Source of the DNA: Talinum fruticosum
Taxonomy: Eukaryota > Streptophyta > Magnoliopsida > Caryophyllales > Talinaceae
DNA length: 64,000 nucleotides
Reading direction: 5' to 3'
Assembly: GCA_021018815.1 (NCBI GenBank)
Contig: JAITYX010000046.1
Span: forward strand, 4,839,501-4,903,500
The notes beneath the pieces were generated by a model. That model saw only the letters and a list, made by a program, of their open reading frames with translations, did not search any database and was not told the origin of the DNA. Positions 1 through 11,617 of the stretch are shown here, piece by piece. The first letter of the stretch is position 1. Each line of letters begins with the position of its first letter. A program made the translations under genes and the position numbers.

Positions 1-309
1 TTTATGAAGGTCCTCACTGCTGTGCACCTTCGCACAGCCACCTATGCATGTCGACTTGTTGAGTTTTAGGCACTTTTCTTGCTTACTTTTAGGCTTGAAC
101 CCTCCTCTTTATCGTCTTTCATCAAATTTGCCTTGAATCTCCCTTATTTAAGCTCGAATTCTTGTAATTAAGAGATTTAGGAGATTTTGGGACAATTAAG
201 AGGAAAAGAGCTAAAACTAATCCAAAACCAAACATACATGCTCGAAATAGCCACAAATTTGGGTGAAATAATGCCATAAAAGGTGGCGAATACGAGGTTT
301 AACACTCAT
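1..309. other. Unassigned AT-rich sequence
   Basis: No coding frame, LTR edge or RNA gene was recognised. It leads directly into the tandem array that begins near 310, so it may be the upstream part of the same degraded gypsy element. Confidence 0.4.
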
Positions 310-481
310 CATCTCGAAGTAGGTGAGTCCAATCTTGCATTTCATTTGCATCAGCCCAAATAAAGTTCATCTCAATTAAGGCAAGTCCATATTTGCATTT
401 CTTTTTTGCATTTAGCCAAAGTCAAAATCATCTCAAAGTAGGTGAGTCCAATCTTGCATTTTATTTGCATTAGCCCAAATT

Positions 482-497
482 AAACTTCATCTTAATT
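482..497 (+). repeat. LINE target-site duplication, left copy
   Basis: AAACTTCATCTTAATT occurs here and again at 1066-1081, just after the poly(A) tail. The exact left edge is ambiguous by up to three A residues because the tail is also A. Confidence 0.85.
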
Positions 498-850
498 GGA
501 TAGGTTGCTAATAAGAGAGAGATTGCACAAACTGGGCTGCAAATACCCGATAAATCTTGTGTTTTCTACAAACATACAACCGAAGACAGCTCGCACCTAT
601 TCTTCCAATGCCCATATAGTCGGGAGGTGCTTGGGGATGTTTGCGAGATAGGCTAGAATATCAATACCTCACACCGAATGGAAGCAAAAATTCATCAAAC
701 AAAAAGGATCTGTTGTAAGGAAACAAATAGCCGAGCAATTTTGTCAGCATGCATATACTATGTTTGATCGAACGAGGGAAAAGGATTTTTCAAAGCAAAG
801 AAAATTCAGCACAAGGGTCGTGCGGGAGTATCAAACAAGACGTTAAAGTT
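498..850 (+). pseudogene. LINE reverse transcriptase C-terminal zinc-binding (zf-RVT) remnant
   Basis: In one frame RLLIRERLHKLG is followed, after a one-base shift, by CVFYKHTTEDSSHLFFQCPY. This is the cysteine-rich pattern (C..C...E...HLFF.CP.S) found at the end of plant LINE polyproteins; one expected Cys appears as Tyr. Farther on, IYYV and a shifted NEGKGFF recall the usual IYYIW.ERN.R.F segment. Stops and frameshifts make it non-functional. The family protein would carry endonuclease and reverse transcriptase domains upstream, and both are absent here because of the 5' truncation. Confidence 0.75.
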
Positions 851-1065
851 AGAATATCAAAACTCATCATGAAGATATCTCCTCAAGATAGAAAATGGAT
901 TGGTGAATTAAGCTCATAATTTTTATTCTCTTGCCTAAGCTACTCATGAAAACAACCCTTCTTAGAAGGTGGGTTTTCACTTTTATCTTCAACATATATC
1001 TATGTACATATAGAGTTGTAATGTGTTTTTCATAGAGCAATGAATTCCTATTCATAAAAAAAAAA
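498..1065 (+). mobile_element. 5'-truncated LINE (L1-type) insertion
   Basis: A 568-bp insert has a run of A at its 3' end (1056-1068) and is bracketed by a 16-bp direct repeat, the normal outcome of target-primed reverse transcription. Only the end of the second ORF (a reverse transcriptase zinc-binding region) and the 3' UTR remain. The UTR includes the TATGTACATATAG stretch and GAGCAATGAATTCC just before the tail. The 5' end is missing, as in most LINE copies. It interrupts the tandem array, so it is younger than the array. Confidence 0.85.
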
Positions 1066-1390
1066 AAACTTCATCTTAATTAAGGTGAGTCCATATTTGC
1101 ATTTTCTTTTTACATTTAGCCAAAGCAAAATCATTTCAATTAAGGTGAGTCTATCCATTTTATTTTTTGCATTAGCCAAACAAAAATTCATCTTAGATTA
1201 AGTAAGTCTCGCTTTCCATGTTCATTTCACATTTAGCCAAAACAAATTCATCTTCTATTAGGAGTAATCATCTATGCATTTCAATTCTACACTAGCTAGA
1301 TCATAGAATCATCTCGGATTAAGGCATAGCATCAATGCATACATTATTTTCCATTTGTTTTGCATCGCTTTATGTGCATCCAAATAAAAG

Positions 1391-1685
1391 AGCATATCAT
1401 TTTTTTCCTAGGATCGGTCTTCCTTGGGTCCGGCAATTAAGCCCCATCTCCCTAGTTTCTTCCACGAGCCAATCCCGAGCGTACTTTTTTAGGATACAGG
1501 ATAGGAAATCCTATACAAGTCGGGAACCCTAGCATGAACCACCTAGGAAGTAACAAGTCTACTTTAACACCGACACGGTCAATACCGCAATGTCCTATAT
1601 TAGTACGTACCACGACAGTACGTCCTGGATCTTTTTAGTAACACCGAGTGTGTCGTCCAAGGTCTAAACTCAATCCTCCTCAAAA
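1391..1685 (+). other. Leader between tandem array and gypsy gag
   Basis: No gene is seen. The segment leads into a gag start at 1686 and is best read as 5' untranslated sequence of the same gypsy element. I could not identify a primer-binding site or the end of a 5' LTR in it. Confidence 0.35.
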
Positions 1686-2520
1686 ATGGCCAACTAGCAA
1701 GAGCAAACCCCCATCAGGACCTCAATCAAAGGGTATGTTACTAAAGTAGAAGCTAGGATTGAGGATCGGGATAAGAGGATTGAGTCGATACCAAAAGCCC
1801 TCGGCCTCATTCGCAAAGAATTGAGAAAAAGTCAAAGTCTAAAGGGAAAGAAAATGAAGGAGAAGGATTCTGCCTTGAACCTCAACCTGGCATCAATTCG
1901 AACCTAGGCCTCAATCCAATCCAAGAATAAATCAAATATAGAAGATGTTATGGGCTTAATCCATGTTCAACCACCACTACCTAGCCTAGGGATTCACTTC
2001 AATCCCTAAACGCAAGCTACCTCCTAAGTTTACCATGCCTAACATCAAATTTCATAGATCCGAGAATCCTCACCATCACGTGAGAAACTTTGTGGGGGCA
2101 ATGACTCTCAAGAATGTACAGAAAGACATTTACCGTGTCATCTTCCCATGGACATTTGGCACACACGCCATGAAATGGGACAATGTCTGTCAACCCATAC
2201 AAGGTCATAAGTCTGGAAAGATCTTCATCAGGAGTACTTACATCAATACTCCTACAATACTAATCTACCAGGTGACACTTAAAGATTTAGAATTGATCAA
2301 GCAAGGAGACAATGAAGGCTTCACCGACCTCCTTACTCGCTGGAGGGCGACAGCTACCCATATGACTAATCGGCCATTTGAGAAGGATCAGGTCAAAATC
2401 ATCATCAAGAACCTCCAACCCGCCTACCATCAGCACCTAAAGTTCTTACCTATCATGGACTTAAAGATACTAAGAGATGTTGGCATGCTCATAGAAGAAG
2501 AACAAGCTTCATCCGATTAG
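1686..2520 (+). pseudogene. Ty3/gypsy (Tat-like) gag, broken
   Basis: Gag would form the capsid around the element's RNA. The likely start is the ATG at 1686, but its fourth codon is a stop (TAG), and the conserved part reads in another frame from about 2035. There the Retrotrans_gag pattern is clear: PHHHVRNFVGAM, then VIFPWTF and AMKWDN, then LELIKQGDNEGFTDLLTRWR, MTNRPFEKDQVKIIIKNLQP and a terminal GMLIEEEQ. About 161 codons are open, ending with TAG at 2518. No zinc knuckle, protease or reverse transcriptase follows, so the element has lost pol. The gag type matches Tat/Ogre elements; the assignment to the gag family is firm, the lineage less so. Confidence 0.8.
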
Positions 2521-3489
2521 AAGATCATCTAATGAGCCCACCACTCATCGGGAATGCCAATAATGCTTGCTTTTTGTCCTCTTCCTTACCCATTGTATGT
2601 CTATTTCCTTTTCCTATTTTCCAATAGAAAATAAAAATAAAAATAAAAAACCAAACCCAAATTACCTTCTTTTTTTAACTACGAAGGCCCGATTTCCGCT
2701 ATAGTAGATACGTAGGAAGTCGCAAGGTCCGGCCCCAAACCTAATCTTGATCCCAATTTCCATTTCCATCTCCAATTTTCCCAAATTCAAAAGCCACTTT
2801 ATCTATCCAAAGCAACAGAAACTAATCGATAAAATGCACCAAATCAATCGAGAAGCATGCCAATCCGATTCATCACCAAACCGTCGAGTTAACGGTCCAC
2901 GAATAGTATTACATCACAATTCGAGCAACTTACCCTTCTCTAGGTTTTACTTTAGGGAGTAGCGCCCAAAAGTGCATTTTTGTCTTTGTCTTCTTGAATT
3001 TTTTTTACATCATTTTAATAAAAGAATGCATTTGTTCTTAGAATAGATGCTTGCAATCATCTCCTTTACATTGGTTAAACTCCGAAAATACAAAACTTAA
3101 TAACAAAGCACCCTACAAGGAATTATTCAATCAAGCAAGCATCAAGCATTAATTTAGCATTGAGGAGGTCACCAAGCACCGTCATCTTCAAAGAGGATCT
3201 TCCATGCCATCAATTAATCAAAGCTAGTCTCCAACATTCAAGAAGAGCTAGACATAAGCACCCAGCAAGAACGTGGGGGCTCAAGATTAAAAGGGTTATA
3301 CAACCATAACAACTCCAAGAATACTCGGGGAAGACACAAATCGTCTACCTTACAAATGAGCTATTAGCACACAAACTAAAAGCTCAAATTTTGAATAAGG
3401 CACATTACCTCATGGAACATTATATTTTCAAGTAAGCGGACTTCGAGTCATCCAATGACCATGTCTAGGAAAGAATTTCTACATAAAGA
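2521..3489 (+). other. Degraded 3' part of gypsy element K
   Basis: No readable gene. A short stretch near 2690-2735 (CTATAGTAGATACGTAGGAAG) looks like the post-pol sequence common in Tat-type elements. I infer that pol was deleted between gag and this point. Confidence 0.45.
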
Positions 3490-4080
3490 TAAGCCTCCGT
3501 CCCTATTCCGATGAAAAATAGATAGAAGTCGAGCTTCAAACCCAAGAGCAAGTACAGGTTCAAACACAACTTCATCGAGCTTCAGGCCCAACAATGGTCA
3601 AGGTTCGGGCACACCTCGGTCGAGCTTCAAGCCCAACAATAGCCAAGGTTCGGACATCCTTCGTCGAGCTTCGGGCCCAACAACGATCAAGGTTCGGACA
3701 CCACACAAGGACTTCAGGACCACTCTAAGGCCAAGTCACGGAACCACAATTGAAACATGATTTTGATTGCAAATAATCTTCGAGTAACACTTGAAACTAT
3801 TTACATTCGATTATTAGCTAACAAAACTATTAGTGCAAAAAATTTCAGCCAAGCTTCATACATAGAACGGTCAAATTTAGGCACACCTAGCCGAACTTCG
3901 GATCTAAGAAATGGTCAAGTTTAGGCACCCCAGCTAGACTTTAGACTATACTACCCGAGTCGAGTTCAAGCTCCCCGCCAAGCTTCGGACTAAGCACATG
4001 ATCAAGTTTGAGCACACCAATTTGAACTTCGAGTCTCTTAGTAGCCAAGTTCGAGAATCCACAACCTGGACTTTAGATTC
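3490..4080 (+). repeat. Tandem repeats in the gypsy 3' untranslated region
   Basis: At least three clear ~60-bp units lie between about 3520 and 3710, each with TCGAGCTTC, GGCCCAACAA and TCAAGGTTCGG. More decayed units (GAACTTCGG, ATGGTCAAG) continue to about 4080. The block sits just upstream of the LTR. Tat-lineage elements are known for tandem repeats in this hypervariable region. Confidence 0.65.
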
Positions 4081-4222
4081 CACAAGTCAAGTCTAGGCCT
4101 CTCTATTAAGAGTTCAAGCCATAAGGCACCTAATTTCGGACGCATCAATCCAATCGATTCCAAAAAAGCCAGCACTGGTAAATACCCTTTAATGTCTACT
4201 TTGACCTTCGTCTTTCGGACTT

Positions 4223-4241
4223 AGTCAAAGTGAGGACTAAC
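4223..4241 (+). promoter_or_regulatory. Polypurine-like tract before gypsy LTR
   Basis: CAAAGTGAGGACTAAC lies immediately before the TGTAAACACC that opens the LTR. This is the position of the plus-strand primer. A related stretch (TTAAAGTAGTGG) precedes the second copy of this LTR near 48420. Confidence 0.5.
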
Positions 4242-5814
4242 TGTAAACACCTAAAAGTGTCGTCCTTTTCTCTGTTTTTTTTTTGACTCGATGATGAAAT
4301 CCGGAGTCTTGTTTGAGGATTTGGATCATAATCGGGATTTGATTGGTGTGACGGAAGCTAGTAAACCACAAAGAACCCCAGACACCACATAAATAGCCTT
4401 TTGCCTTGGGTCGATCCAAAAATCCCCATTTCATTCAAACGATCCAAAATCGATTCAAGCCACCAGAGACAACAGAGTCCAAGTCTGCGTATCGAGGAAT
4501 TTCAACCTTAGGACACTGCGTTTCACTTTAGTCCAAACAAACAAGGAGTTGATGATTTGAGGATGACGTTGGACGCCGCATTTCATGATCACAAGCATCA
4601 AAGTGTCTGCGTTACGGCTCCAGGACAGTCCGCCCGAGATTAGGAGCACGTATCCAAGTAACAAAAATGAAACTCGCCGAAAATAGAAACAAGCCGAAAA
4701 TGCAAACCTACCATCCATTTTCGGAAAGTTGCTACAGACGGCATCTCCCATCCCAAAACCTTAAGTAGAACGCTGCATTTTGCCCCGAAGACTTCCTTTG
4801 AAGCATGCTAGGGAACGAAACCCTAGGTAATACCCTTGGTGGTCGGCGCGTGAACCGGATCCTATCCGGTTCTATCCTTTGCTTTATCCGGTCATATCAC
4901 TTTAATCTTGGCCCGGCTTTTTCGCTAGCCTTGGACGGTTGGTCGAGAACTAACCTTAGGTCATTCCTTGACCTAACCTTTCCCTATAAATAGAGAGACT
5001 TGGCTTTTATTCCCACACGGCTTCCTGCCTTAGCATCACACTACTCAAACTCACCTAAGAGCTACTGAATACTCTCTTTGGTATTCTAATCTCTTGGTCT
5101 CTTTTCAACTTATTCATTCTCTACTTCCATCATACTCCCTACATCCGATCCATAAACTCTATCAATCATAGATCTACCTACCTACCTACCTACACCAAAA
5201 ACTCACAAAAAGTCCATCTCATTCACCACCGTCGCATCAAGAGGTCCAGATTCGAGATCCAAATCAGCATGTAGGACAACCCGAGGGCATAGATCCAGTT
5301 TTCGCAATAGTTTATTTAATTTATATGTTTTCTTTATTGCTTTCCATATTGTGGACAAACGATGTATCGCTTTGAATTTCTCCCCGCTCAATGTAATCTC
5401 TTTAATTTTCGCTTTTTATTTTCTTTACCACTTTCCTTAACTATGTTCCGGTTGCTTTAACTTTGCTTAGCATGTTGTTATATGCTTGTGTTTTTCACAC
5501 TATTTTCACTCAGTACTCGAATTAGTAATGATCGTCTTCGAACGGGCGGAGCGAAGGGTTTATCCCTACGTCTACGTTTCGTAACCTCTCCCCGACTTCT
5601 TTTATCGGTTTTAATACGGATGGAGTCAATTTTTTAGGCTTTTTGGTCTTAGTCTTCCCATACTAAGATTGAGAGAGCAAATTATTACTTTTTTGTTTTT
5701 GTTAGTTTTCTCTCTTAAAACCGATCGGCGACTCCTCTTTTGCTTTATTTCTATTCAAATATGCTTCCCGACTATTTTTTTACTGAACACCGAAAATAGG
5801 ATTCCGAATCTATC
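4242..5814 (+). mobile_element. Tat-like gypsy LTR (3' LTR of element K)
   Basis: It begins TGTAAACACC and appears to end ATCTATCA, about 1.57 kb. The first ~780 bp align by eye with 48430-49014, including a shared GATTGGTGTGACGGAA segment, so this is a repeated LTR family. A TATA box lies at 4985-4992. The 3' edge is less certain than the 5' edge because no second complete copy is present. Confidence 0.65.
4985..4992 (+). promoter_or_regulatory. TATA box of gypsy LTR
   Basis: TATAAATA in the context CCCTATAAATAGAGAGACTT, about 740 bp into the LTR. The equivalent place in the second LTR reads GTAAATAGAGAAC (about 48980). Confidence 0.6.
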
Positions 5815-6689
5815 AAGCCAGTGGTCAAGGCCGGGCTGATCTCCTCAGCCGTGGTCTATGGCCGCTGCCGGCCACCACTAGGTGTAGGATGATGCCCGCA
5901 CCGAGTGGTCAGTAGGCGAGCTCAAGTCCAAACCGGTGTTTTCACACCGGCTTGGCCCTAGAGCCTCTCAGCAGAAACAGAAACCTTAGTTTATTTATTT
6001 TTCGGTTAGGAAATAATATTTCAGGACTTCTCAAAATAATTTCGAAAATAAAATAATTAATAAAACTGCCATTCATACTTTCCCTTATTAGATTTAATAA
6101 AACTTGAAAATCTTAATAAAAGGTTCATCCCCACATTCCAAAATCGACTTTCTAAAACTATCTTCAAAATCAATCTTTAAAAAGAGACCCGACACAAATT
6201 GGGAAGCTCGGCGGGCCTCGGCCGGCCGTGGTTCTTACAATATGATGCAAAAAAATTCAAAGACAAAAGACAAAAGATATTGCACTTATAGCCCTCATTC
6301 CCCGCAAAAGAAACAATAAAAAGAATGAAGGAAATTTGTAAGTATAGCAACTTGGTCCCGAGCAATTGGGCTCAAATGTTGACGAAAAAGTAGGCCAAAA
6401 ACAATTACGATGCTCGGAAACAAAATGTTTCATGGTGAATATGGAGGACGAACCGGGTGGGTGGGCCAAGTACATGCCAATGGGCTGCGTTGCACAGATC
6501 CCCAAGGGTAGAGGGTACTCGGAACTAGGATAGTAAGAAAACGCACTATAAGTGCGGTCGTAGGGATGCAAATATAGAACACATCAAAGAGAACTCGAAT
6601 CTCAAAATACCCTAAATTTCCACATCCAAACAAGAACCGTGAACTTCGTTATTGGATGCAAGAATTAAGGGTAGAGGAGTGTGCTATTG
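5815..6689. other. Intergenic sequence with a short hairpin
   Basis: It starts GC-rich, unlike the surroundings. CCGGTG-TTTT-CACACCGG at about 5933-5951 can fold into a small stem-loop. The rest is AT-rich, with no supported gene. A TATAAG at 6547-6552 lies about 140 bp upstream of the DUF7745-like pseudogene and could be its promoter. Confidence 0.4.
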
Positions 6690-7974
6690 TGTCTAGGTAT
6701 GGACTAAACACTCTCTTTAGCATTAGGTAGGTCAAGATTCACTGCACCTTCTTAAGGGCTACAGATGTCCTACTAGGACCCTGCGATGCATATCTTTAGG
6801 TTTAGGTATACTGGAACTCAGCCCATTGCTATAGCAATTTGATGCGATTCTTGGGTGTACTTACCAAAATCTCCATCCAGGAATATGATGGGAAAAAGAT
6901 TTAGCTTAGCTTATATTATATGTATGTCCTATATTCAAGTCGATAACACTAGCAATATGCAAGTGCAAGGCTCTTGCGCTGTGCTTGATAGGTGCCTTCT
7001 TACTTGTTGGAGGTCACGAAAATCGGGCACCCGCCTCATTATTGAATATGGTACAACAACTCAAGGATAATTGCTCCCCGAGTCCGATGATTTTGGTAGA
7101 GACTATCCTAGCTTGGATCACATGTGAATCGACCCGTTATAGAAATTCGCAGCCTCTCGCACTTTCGTCGCACGTATAATTAATTTTTCCCATATTACAT
7201 TAACTCGCTATGTTCGATGTAAATCATCCAGGTAACGGCTGTGGGCTGGCACCGATTGCCAAAGACAGTTCCTTTTGTAACCCCTGTTGAGTCATAGACC
7301 ATATCTAGTTGCGTTGTGCAAGTTAGTCTTATTTTTTTAACATATTTCATCCGTGGTGTGCAGATATGGTTAGTGGAGCACCTTGGGCTAATGGTAGCTC
7401 CTATAAAGGAGGACGAATATTTAGCTACTCGGTTCGTTAAAGGTGTCGTCATGCAGACTTGATCGAGCAGAGGTGTGGTGAAATGTTATCCCTCCACTCC
7501 AAAAGAGAATCAAATGGTGGTATTTAGCCTAGTTTAGGATGTATTCTCGGTGTCATCCTTATGTGCGTCTGTTAGAACTCCATTCAGGTACCTGCTACTT
7601 CCCATACCTTATTATGAGACAGATGGGTTAGGTGCAGGATATCCCATACACAGATCGTGCCACCTGCTTCATTATTCTAGAACAACACTAATCGAGTTTG
7701 GTTTTACCTGGTGTGGATAATCGAGCTTGACCCAGTGAGCTAAAGCCATTGAGGGCTAGAGAGCGAGAACATTGGAGGGCTACTCTTCTTGTTCTGCTAC
7801 TGTAAATTTAAGAAACTATCCCGCAAATAAGTGTAGAGGCTCGCACAAGACAATCTTAAGCGAAAGAACAAGAAGAAAGGAGAGTCTCGTCATTTAGAAG
7901 AAGTGAATAAATAAACTCAGGAAGATCTTGGAAAGTCTAGTGACCCTAAAGGAAAGAAAATGAAGTTTGACTAG
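6690..7974 (+). pseudogene. DUF7745-like pseudogene (antisense ORF of gypsy element M)
   Basis: The function of this plant family is unknown. Near the N-terminus, LLKGYRCPTRTLRC, then LGLGILELSPLL and FDAILG match the region of the minus-strand copy near 44.6 kb that reads FPKGY, FRFGDKELCPLLEEF and AIPG. In the middle SPSPMILVETILAW fits the family's AP.ILAET pattern. Toward the end, HPYVRLLELHSGTCYFPYL and MRQMG are readable in one frame, and the last codons are SDPKGKKMKFD then TAG at 7972. Several stops and frameshifts lie between. Its strand is opposite to the gypsy pol at 8.3-9.7 kb, which suggests it is that element's antisense gene. Domain call moderate; antisense role inferred. Confidence 0.6.
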
Positions 7975-8329
7975 GGCTAAGCTTAATTATGTTATTTGAT
8001 TTTCTTTTTTAGGATTTGTGTTGCTATTTATTTTTGCAATTATTTTGCCTCGCTTTGATTTTATTTCCAAGTATTATACATGGATTTACTGTCGTTAGTT
8101 GTGTACCAGGATAAGTAGTAGGCTTATTCTTATTCTATATTAATAAAGTAAAGAACAAGTTTTATGCTTACTCTCAAGCTTTATTAAATTTTACTTGCGT
8201 TGATCACAAATAATGATACTCAAAATTAGACCGCCTAAGAAAAATATTAAATAATGATCCAAAAATATATAAATTGTTGTTAGATAACAATTATGGACTG
8301 CCTCATAATATTTATAAAAAACAAGGTCG

Positions 8330-9741
8330 CGCGCCGCTTGTGATGGGTCGGCGCCGATCTGTCGGTTTACCTAATGTGGCTCAGCTATTCTGGGCTCGAC
8401 TCTTTAATTTGTCTAAGCATAATTTGATTAAGAATATATGGCCTTTGCCACTTGGGTCTAAATTTTCCCCTTGGGTCTCCGATAGGAGCTCTAATTTCCT
8501 TAAGCACTATATCACCTACTTTTAAGTTGCGTGGTCGGACCTTTTATTAAATGCCCTTGATATTTGTGTCTAGTATATTTGCAAATTGTGCAAAGCTCGT
8601 AGATGCCGCTCATTTGGTAGAATCAACTCTTCATACCTGGCCTTAGCCTAATCTGCTTCTAGTCTTAGGCTTTCATATATTATTCTTAACGAAGGGATGG
8701 TAATCTCTATTGAAAGTACTAATTCCATGCCATATACTAGGGAGTAAGCAGTTGCTCCCGAGAGGTTTTGATTGAAGTTTTATACCCCTATATAGAAAAG
8801 GTAACTTATTAGGCCAATCCTTATAATTGATAACTCATGTGGTACCCTATAGTGACAGATGATGTTATGGGTCAAGAACTTTGCCACATGTTTCGATGTG
8901 ATTATACATAGGACGTGACTTCTTCCCACTTTTTAAAGTAGTCCATTGCTACTATCACAAATTCATGTACTTCCATTCCATTAGGAGTCAAATTACCATT
9001 AATATATATTCTCCAAGCTAACTATTACCTAGTTGATGTAAGTGTAGTCTAGAAAGAAGGTGGTTAATGTTGTAAATTGGCACAAACTTGGCATTTATGG
9101 CACCTTTTGACAAAGTCATGACATTCTACTACTATGGTTGACCATAAATACTCTAGTCTCTATATCTTTTGAATTGAATCTTTTGAACCAAGAATTTTTG
9201 ATTCATGTGAGACCCATATTCTCCTTTGTGGACTTCGGACATTATACGATTTGCTTTGCTTTGATTGATGCAAAGTAAGTTAAGGCCAATGTCAATTTTC
9301 TTACACAGTCCTTGACTTAAAAAATATTGAGTAGCTAACAAGTGAATTGCTCACCGGGCTCTAGGAGTGGAGTGTAGTGGGTATTCTTGGTTTCCGGATA
9401 TCGATAAATGTTGAAGTACCAACTAGTTTGGTAGATATTAAATGCTTCCAAAGTGCAGTCATGTGTAGGTTAATCCCTCCACTCTATGCAAATAACATTG
9501 AGTGAATGTGACTTGGAATGTTAATAATCAAAGCTAGTTTAGCTAAAGCGTCAACAAATTGATTATTACTCTAGGAAGGTAAGTGTAAGAGATATTGTCA
9601 AAATCCTTTATTAGTTCCAATAAATGTGCTTGGTATGGTGCCAAGGCTTCAGTTCGTACCTTTCATTTTTATGAGATCCAAGTAATAATCAAACTCGAGT
9701 CCCCGTACACTATGATATTCTTAACCCCTATTTCTATTGCT
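8330..9741 (-). pseudogene. Ty3/gypsy (Tat-like) RNase H-integrase fragment, element M
   Basis: Read on the minus strand, this is the end of a gypsy polyprotein. RNase H-type sequence comes first (VYGDSSLIITWIS, then PYQAHLLELIKDFDNISYTY, about 9710-9560). A linker with HSMLFA and LLEPGEQFTC follows. The integrase zinc region comes next (EVHKGEYGSHMNQKFLVQKI, then CHKC, about 9250-9090). Integrase core pieces include VIVAMDYFKKWEE (about 8960) and a broken VPHELS segment (about 8830). The C-terminal piece is RAPIGDPRGKFRPKW (about 8490-8440). Many stops and frameshifts. Reverse transcriptase is absent because copia element B starts at 9747 inside the RNase H. GCTTG at 9742-9746 would be B's target duplication, but its partner is lost. 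Confidence 0.8.
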
Positions 9742-9746
9742 GCTTG

Positions 9747-11180
9747 TGAAGGTTTGCTCTTGGAGAGGTTCAGTCACCCTAAAGGGGCAGGGGTGAATAG
9801 CATGATGGAAGATGTTTTTGAAATAACAAAGTATTTTTCTTAGCAAACACTTAGAAAGCAATTGTGAGTCTATATTTGACTCGAAACGGATAAAACACAT
9901 AATATATGTGGAAACCCTCTTGGGGCACAAAACCACGGATAGTGTTAATCCAAGCACCAAGTCAAATCCACTATTTTGAATCCATAAAATACAAGGACTC
10001 GACTCTTTACAAAATTGTTCCCTTATACAATTCTATTTCAAGTTTTCCTATACTCAAAAATTCTCTTATCCGATATAGTACTTCCTAACTAAGGTAACCT
10101 TTACAGCTAGGGACAACTGAGTTAAGTTAACCCTTATAGCTCAGTAAAAGGACGTAACGGATAATTGAAATTGTAGATGTGATTACAAGATTTTCTCTTT
10201 ACAACTTAGAAAGTAAGAACTTAAAAACTAGAGTTGTAAACTAAAAGATTAAATGAGTTTGCAATTGAGTAAGTGATTAGCAATATGTTCGTCAAATCTC
10301 CAAGTCTTGTAAGAAGGCTTCTATTTATACACAACAGGGTAGAGTATCCGTTGAGGCTTGTTCTGGACTTGTGAGCTTCATTAGTCGTTATAACGGTTAG
10401 TTTGAGTCACTCATAAAATAAGCCATTGCAAGACGAACGTTGTGCTTTGGTCCTTGGCTCGAAATGTACACCATTCCATCAGTTGTGACTTAAATATGGG
10501 GTAGAAACAATCACTAGACCCAAATTTGATGTTTACTCGGATTTGGAAACAAACAACCCTCACACGAGTGTCCGAGCCTTATCCAGAAAAGGTGTTTTCT
10601 TGTTTGCTAGTGTTTAATGGCTAGAAACCAGTTGCTTTTGCTTTTCAAAATATGATTAAAATACTTTAATTGACCTACAAAAGCAAATCAAAGTGGTAGT
10701 CAAAGTATAAAAATACTTTGGTCTAAAATTAAGCAAAATAATAATTAATTTATAATAATTAAGTGCTTAAATATCTTCAACTGAAAGAATGGAATTTTCC
10801 GAGTCTAATATTCATTAAGTTCAAATTCCATCTTAAGTCAATCCTTTAAATGATCAAGTTATTCAGATTGAATAAACATAATATATAAAAATAATCAAGT
10901 AAATAATTTCATTTAATAAACTGACTTAGAATATAGAATTAACACAGTAATTCAATTTCAGTTAGAACAATAAGTCAATACTCGGATTATGAAATGTTTG
11001 AGAAATTATTTACTCATGCCATCTTTCCGAGTTAAGTATGAGTGGGTTAGAAACCCACTTAAGAACGTTATGCTCAATAGATAGCTTCGAGTGGGTCGAG
11101 AAAATAATGAAAACTTATGATTAAGCTTCTTAAAGACTTAGAATGACTTGATATCAAAATCATAGAGAGATAGAGTGCAT
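9747..11180 (-). mobile_element. Element B left (3') LTR
   Basis: In plus orientation it begins TGAAGGTTTGCTCT, the reverse complement of the LTR end found in five other copies. TATTTATA at 10322-10329 is the TATA box on the minus strand. The inner end is degraded: the usual CCGAGTCTTCA and polypurine tract are missing, and GGCATTCC follows at once, so the edge is approximate. Confidence 0.8.
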
Positions 11181-11617
11181 AGATAAAGGCATTCCATACA
11201 TAAAATAGAAGTTAAGAGTGCAAAGAGTTAAGTTTTCGTTGCATTTTGATCGAGCAAAAATATCAGATTATTTTGATCATATATAACTCAAAACATATGT
11301 ATCAAAGTATCCGAGTAGTAATAAAGCATTCATATCAAGAGGTTATGAACAAGTATCGGAACAGGTGATAAAGTATATCGAGTAAAGATAAGATATGAAG
11401 GATATAACTCACATATGCTCGAAATAAAGAAATTTCACTTAAACTAAGAAAATATTATATAGAGAAGCTTAAAAAACTTAAGAAAGAACTCCTCCTGAAC
11501 CAAACAACCAAACATCTATCTTTTTCTCACCCCCATGCATTTCATGAAAATAAACAAAAATAGGGAGGAACAGGCGAGAAAAGTACAAAGATGTTGGACA
11601 AAAAGAAAATTATGAAA
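11181..11617 (-). other. Element B 3' untranslated region
   Basis: Gene-free. It holds the pyrimidine run CTTTTTCTCACCCCCATGC (about 11519-11537), which is a polypurine tract on the coding strand at the same relative place as those in A, C, D and I. Confidence 0.55.

Larger units (their letters stand above)
310..1390. repeat. Tandem array of a ~58-bp unit, split by a LINE
   Basis: About eight imperfect units start near 310, 368, 429, 488 (resuming at 1072), 1132, 1189, 1249 and 1310, with a period of 57-61 bp. Each starts CATCT or CATTT, then has a TTAAGGTGAGTCC-like core, a TTTGCATT stretch and TTAGCCAAA. The fourth unit is cut by the LINE at 498-1065. The last units are the most diverged. 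The array lies upstream of a gypsy gag and is probably part of that element's untranslated region. Confidence 0.8.
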
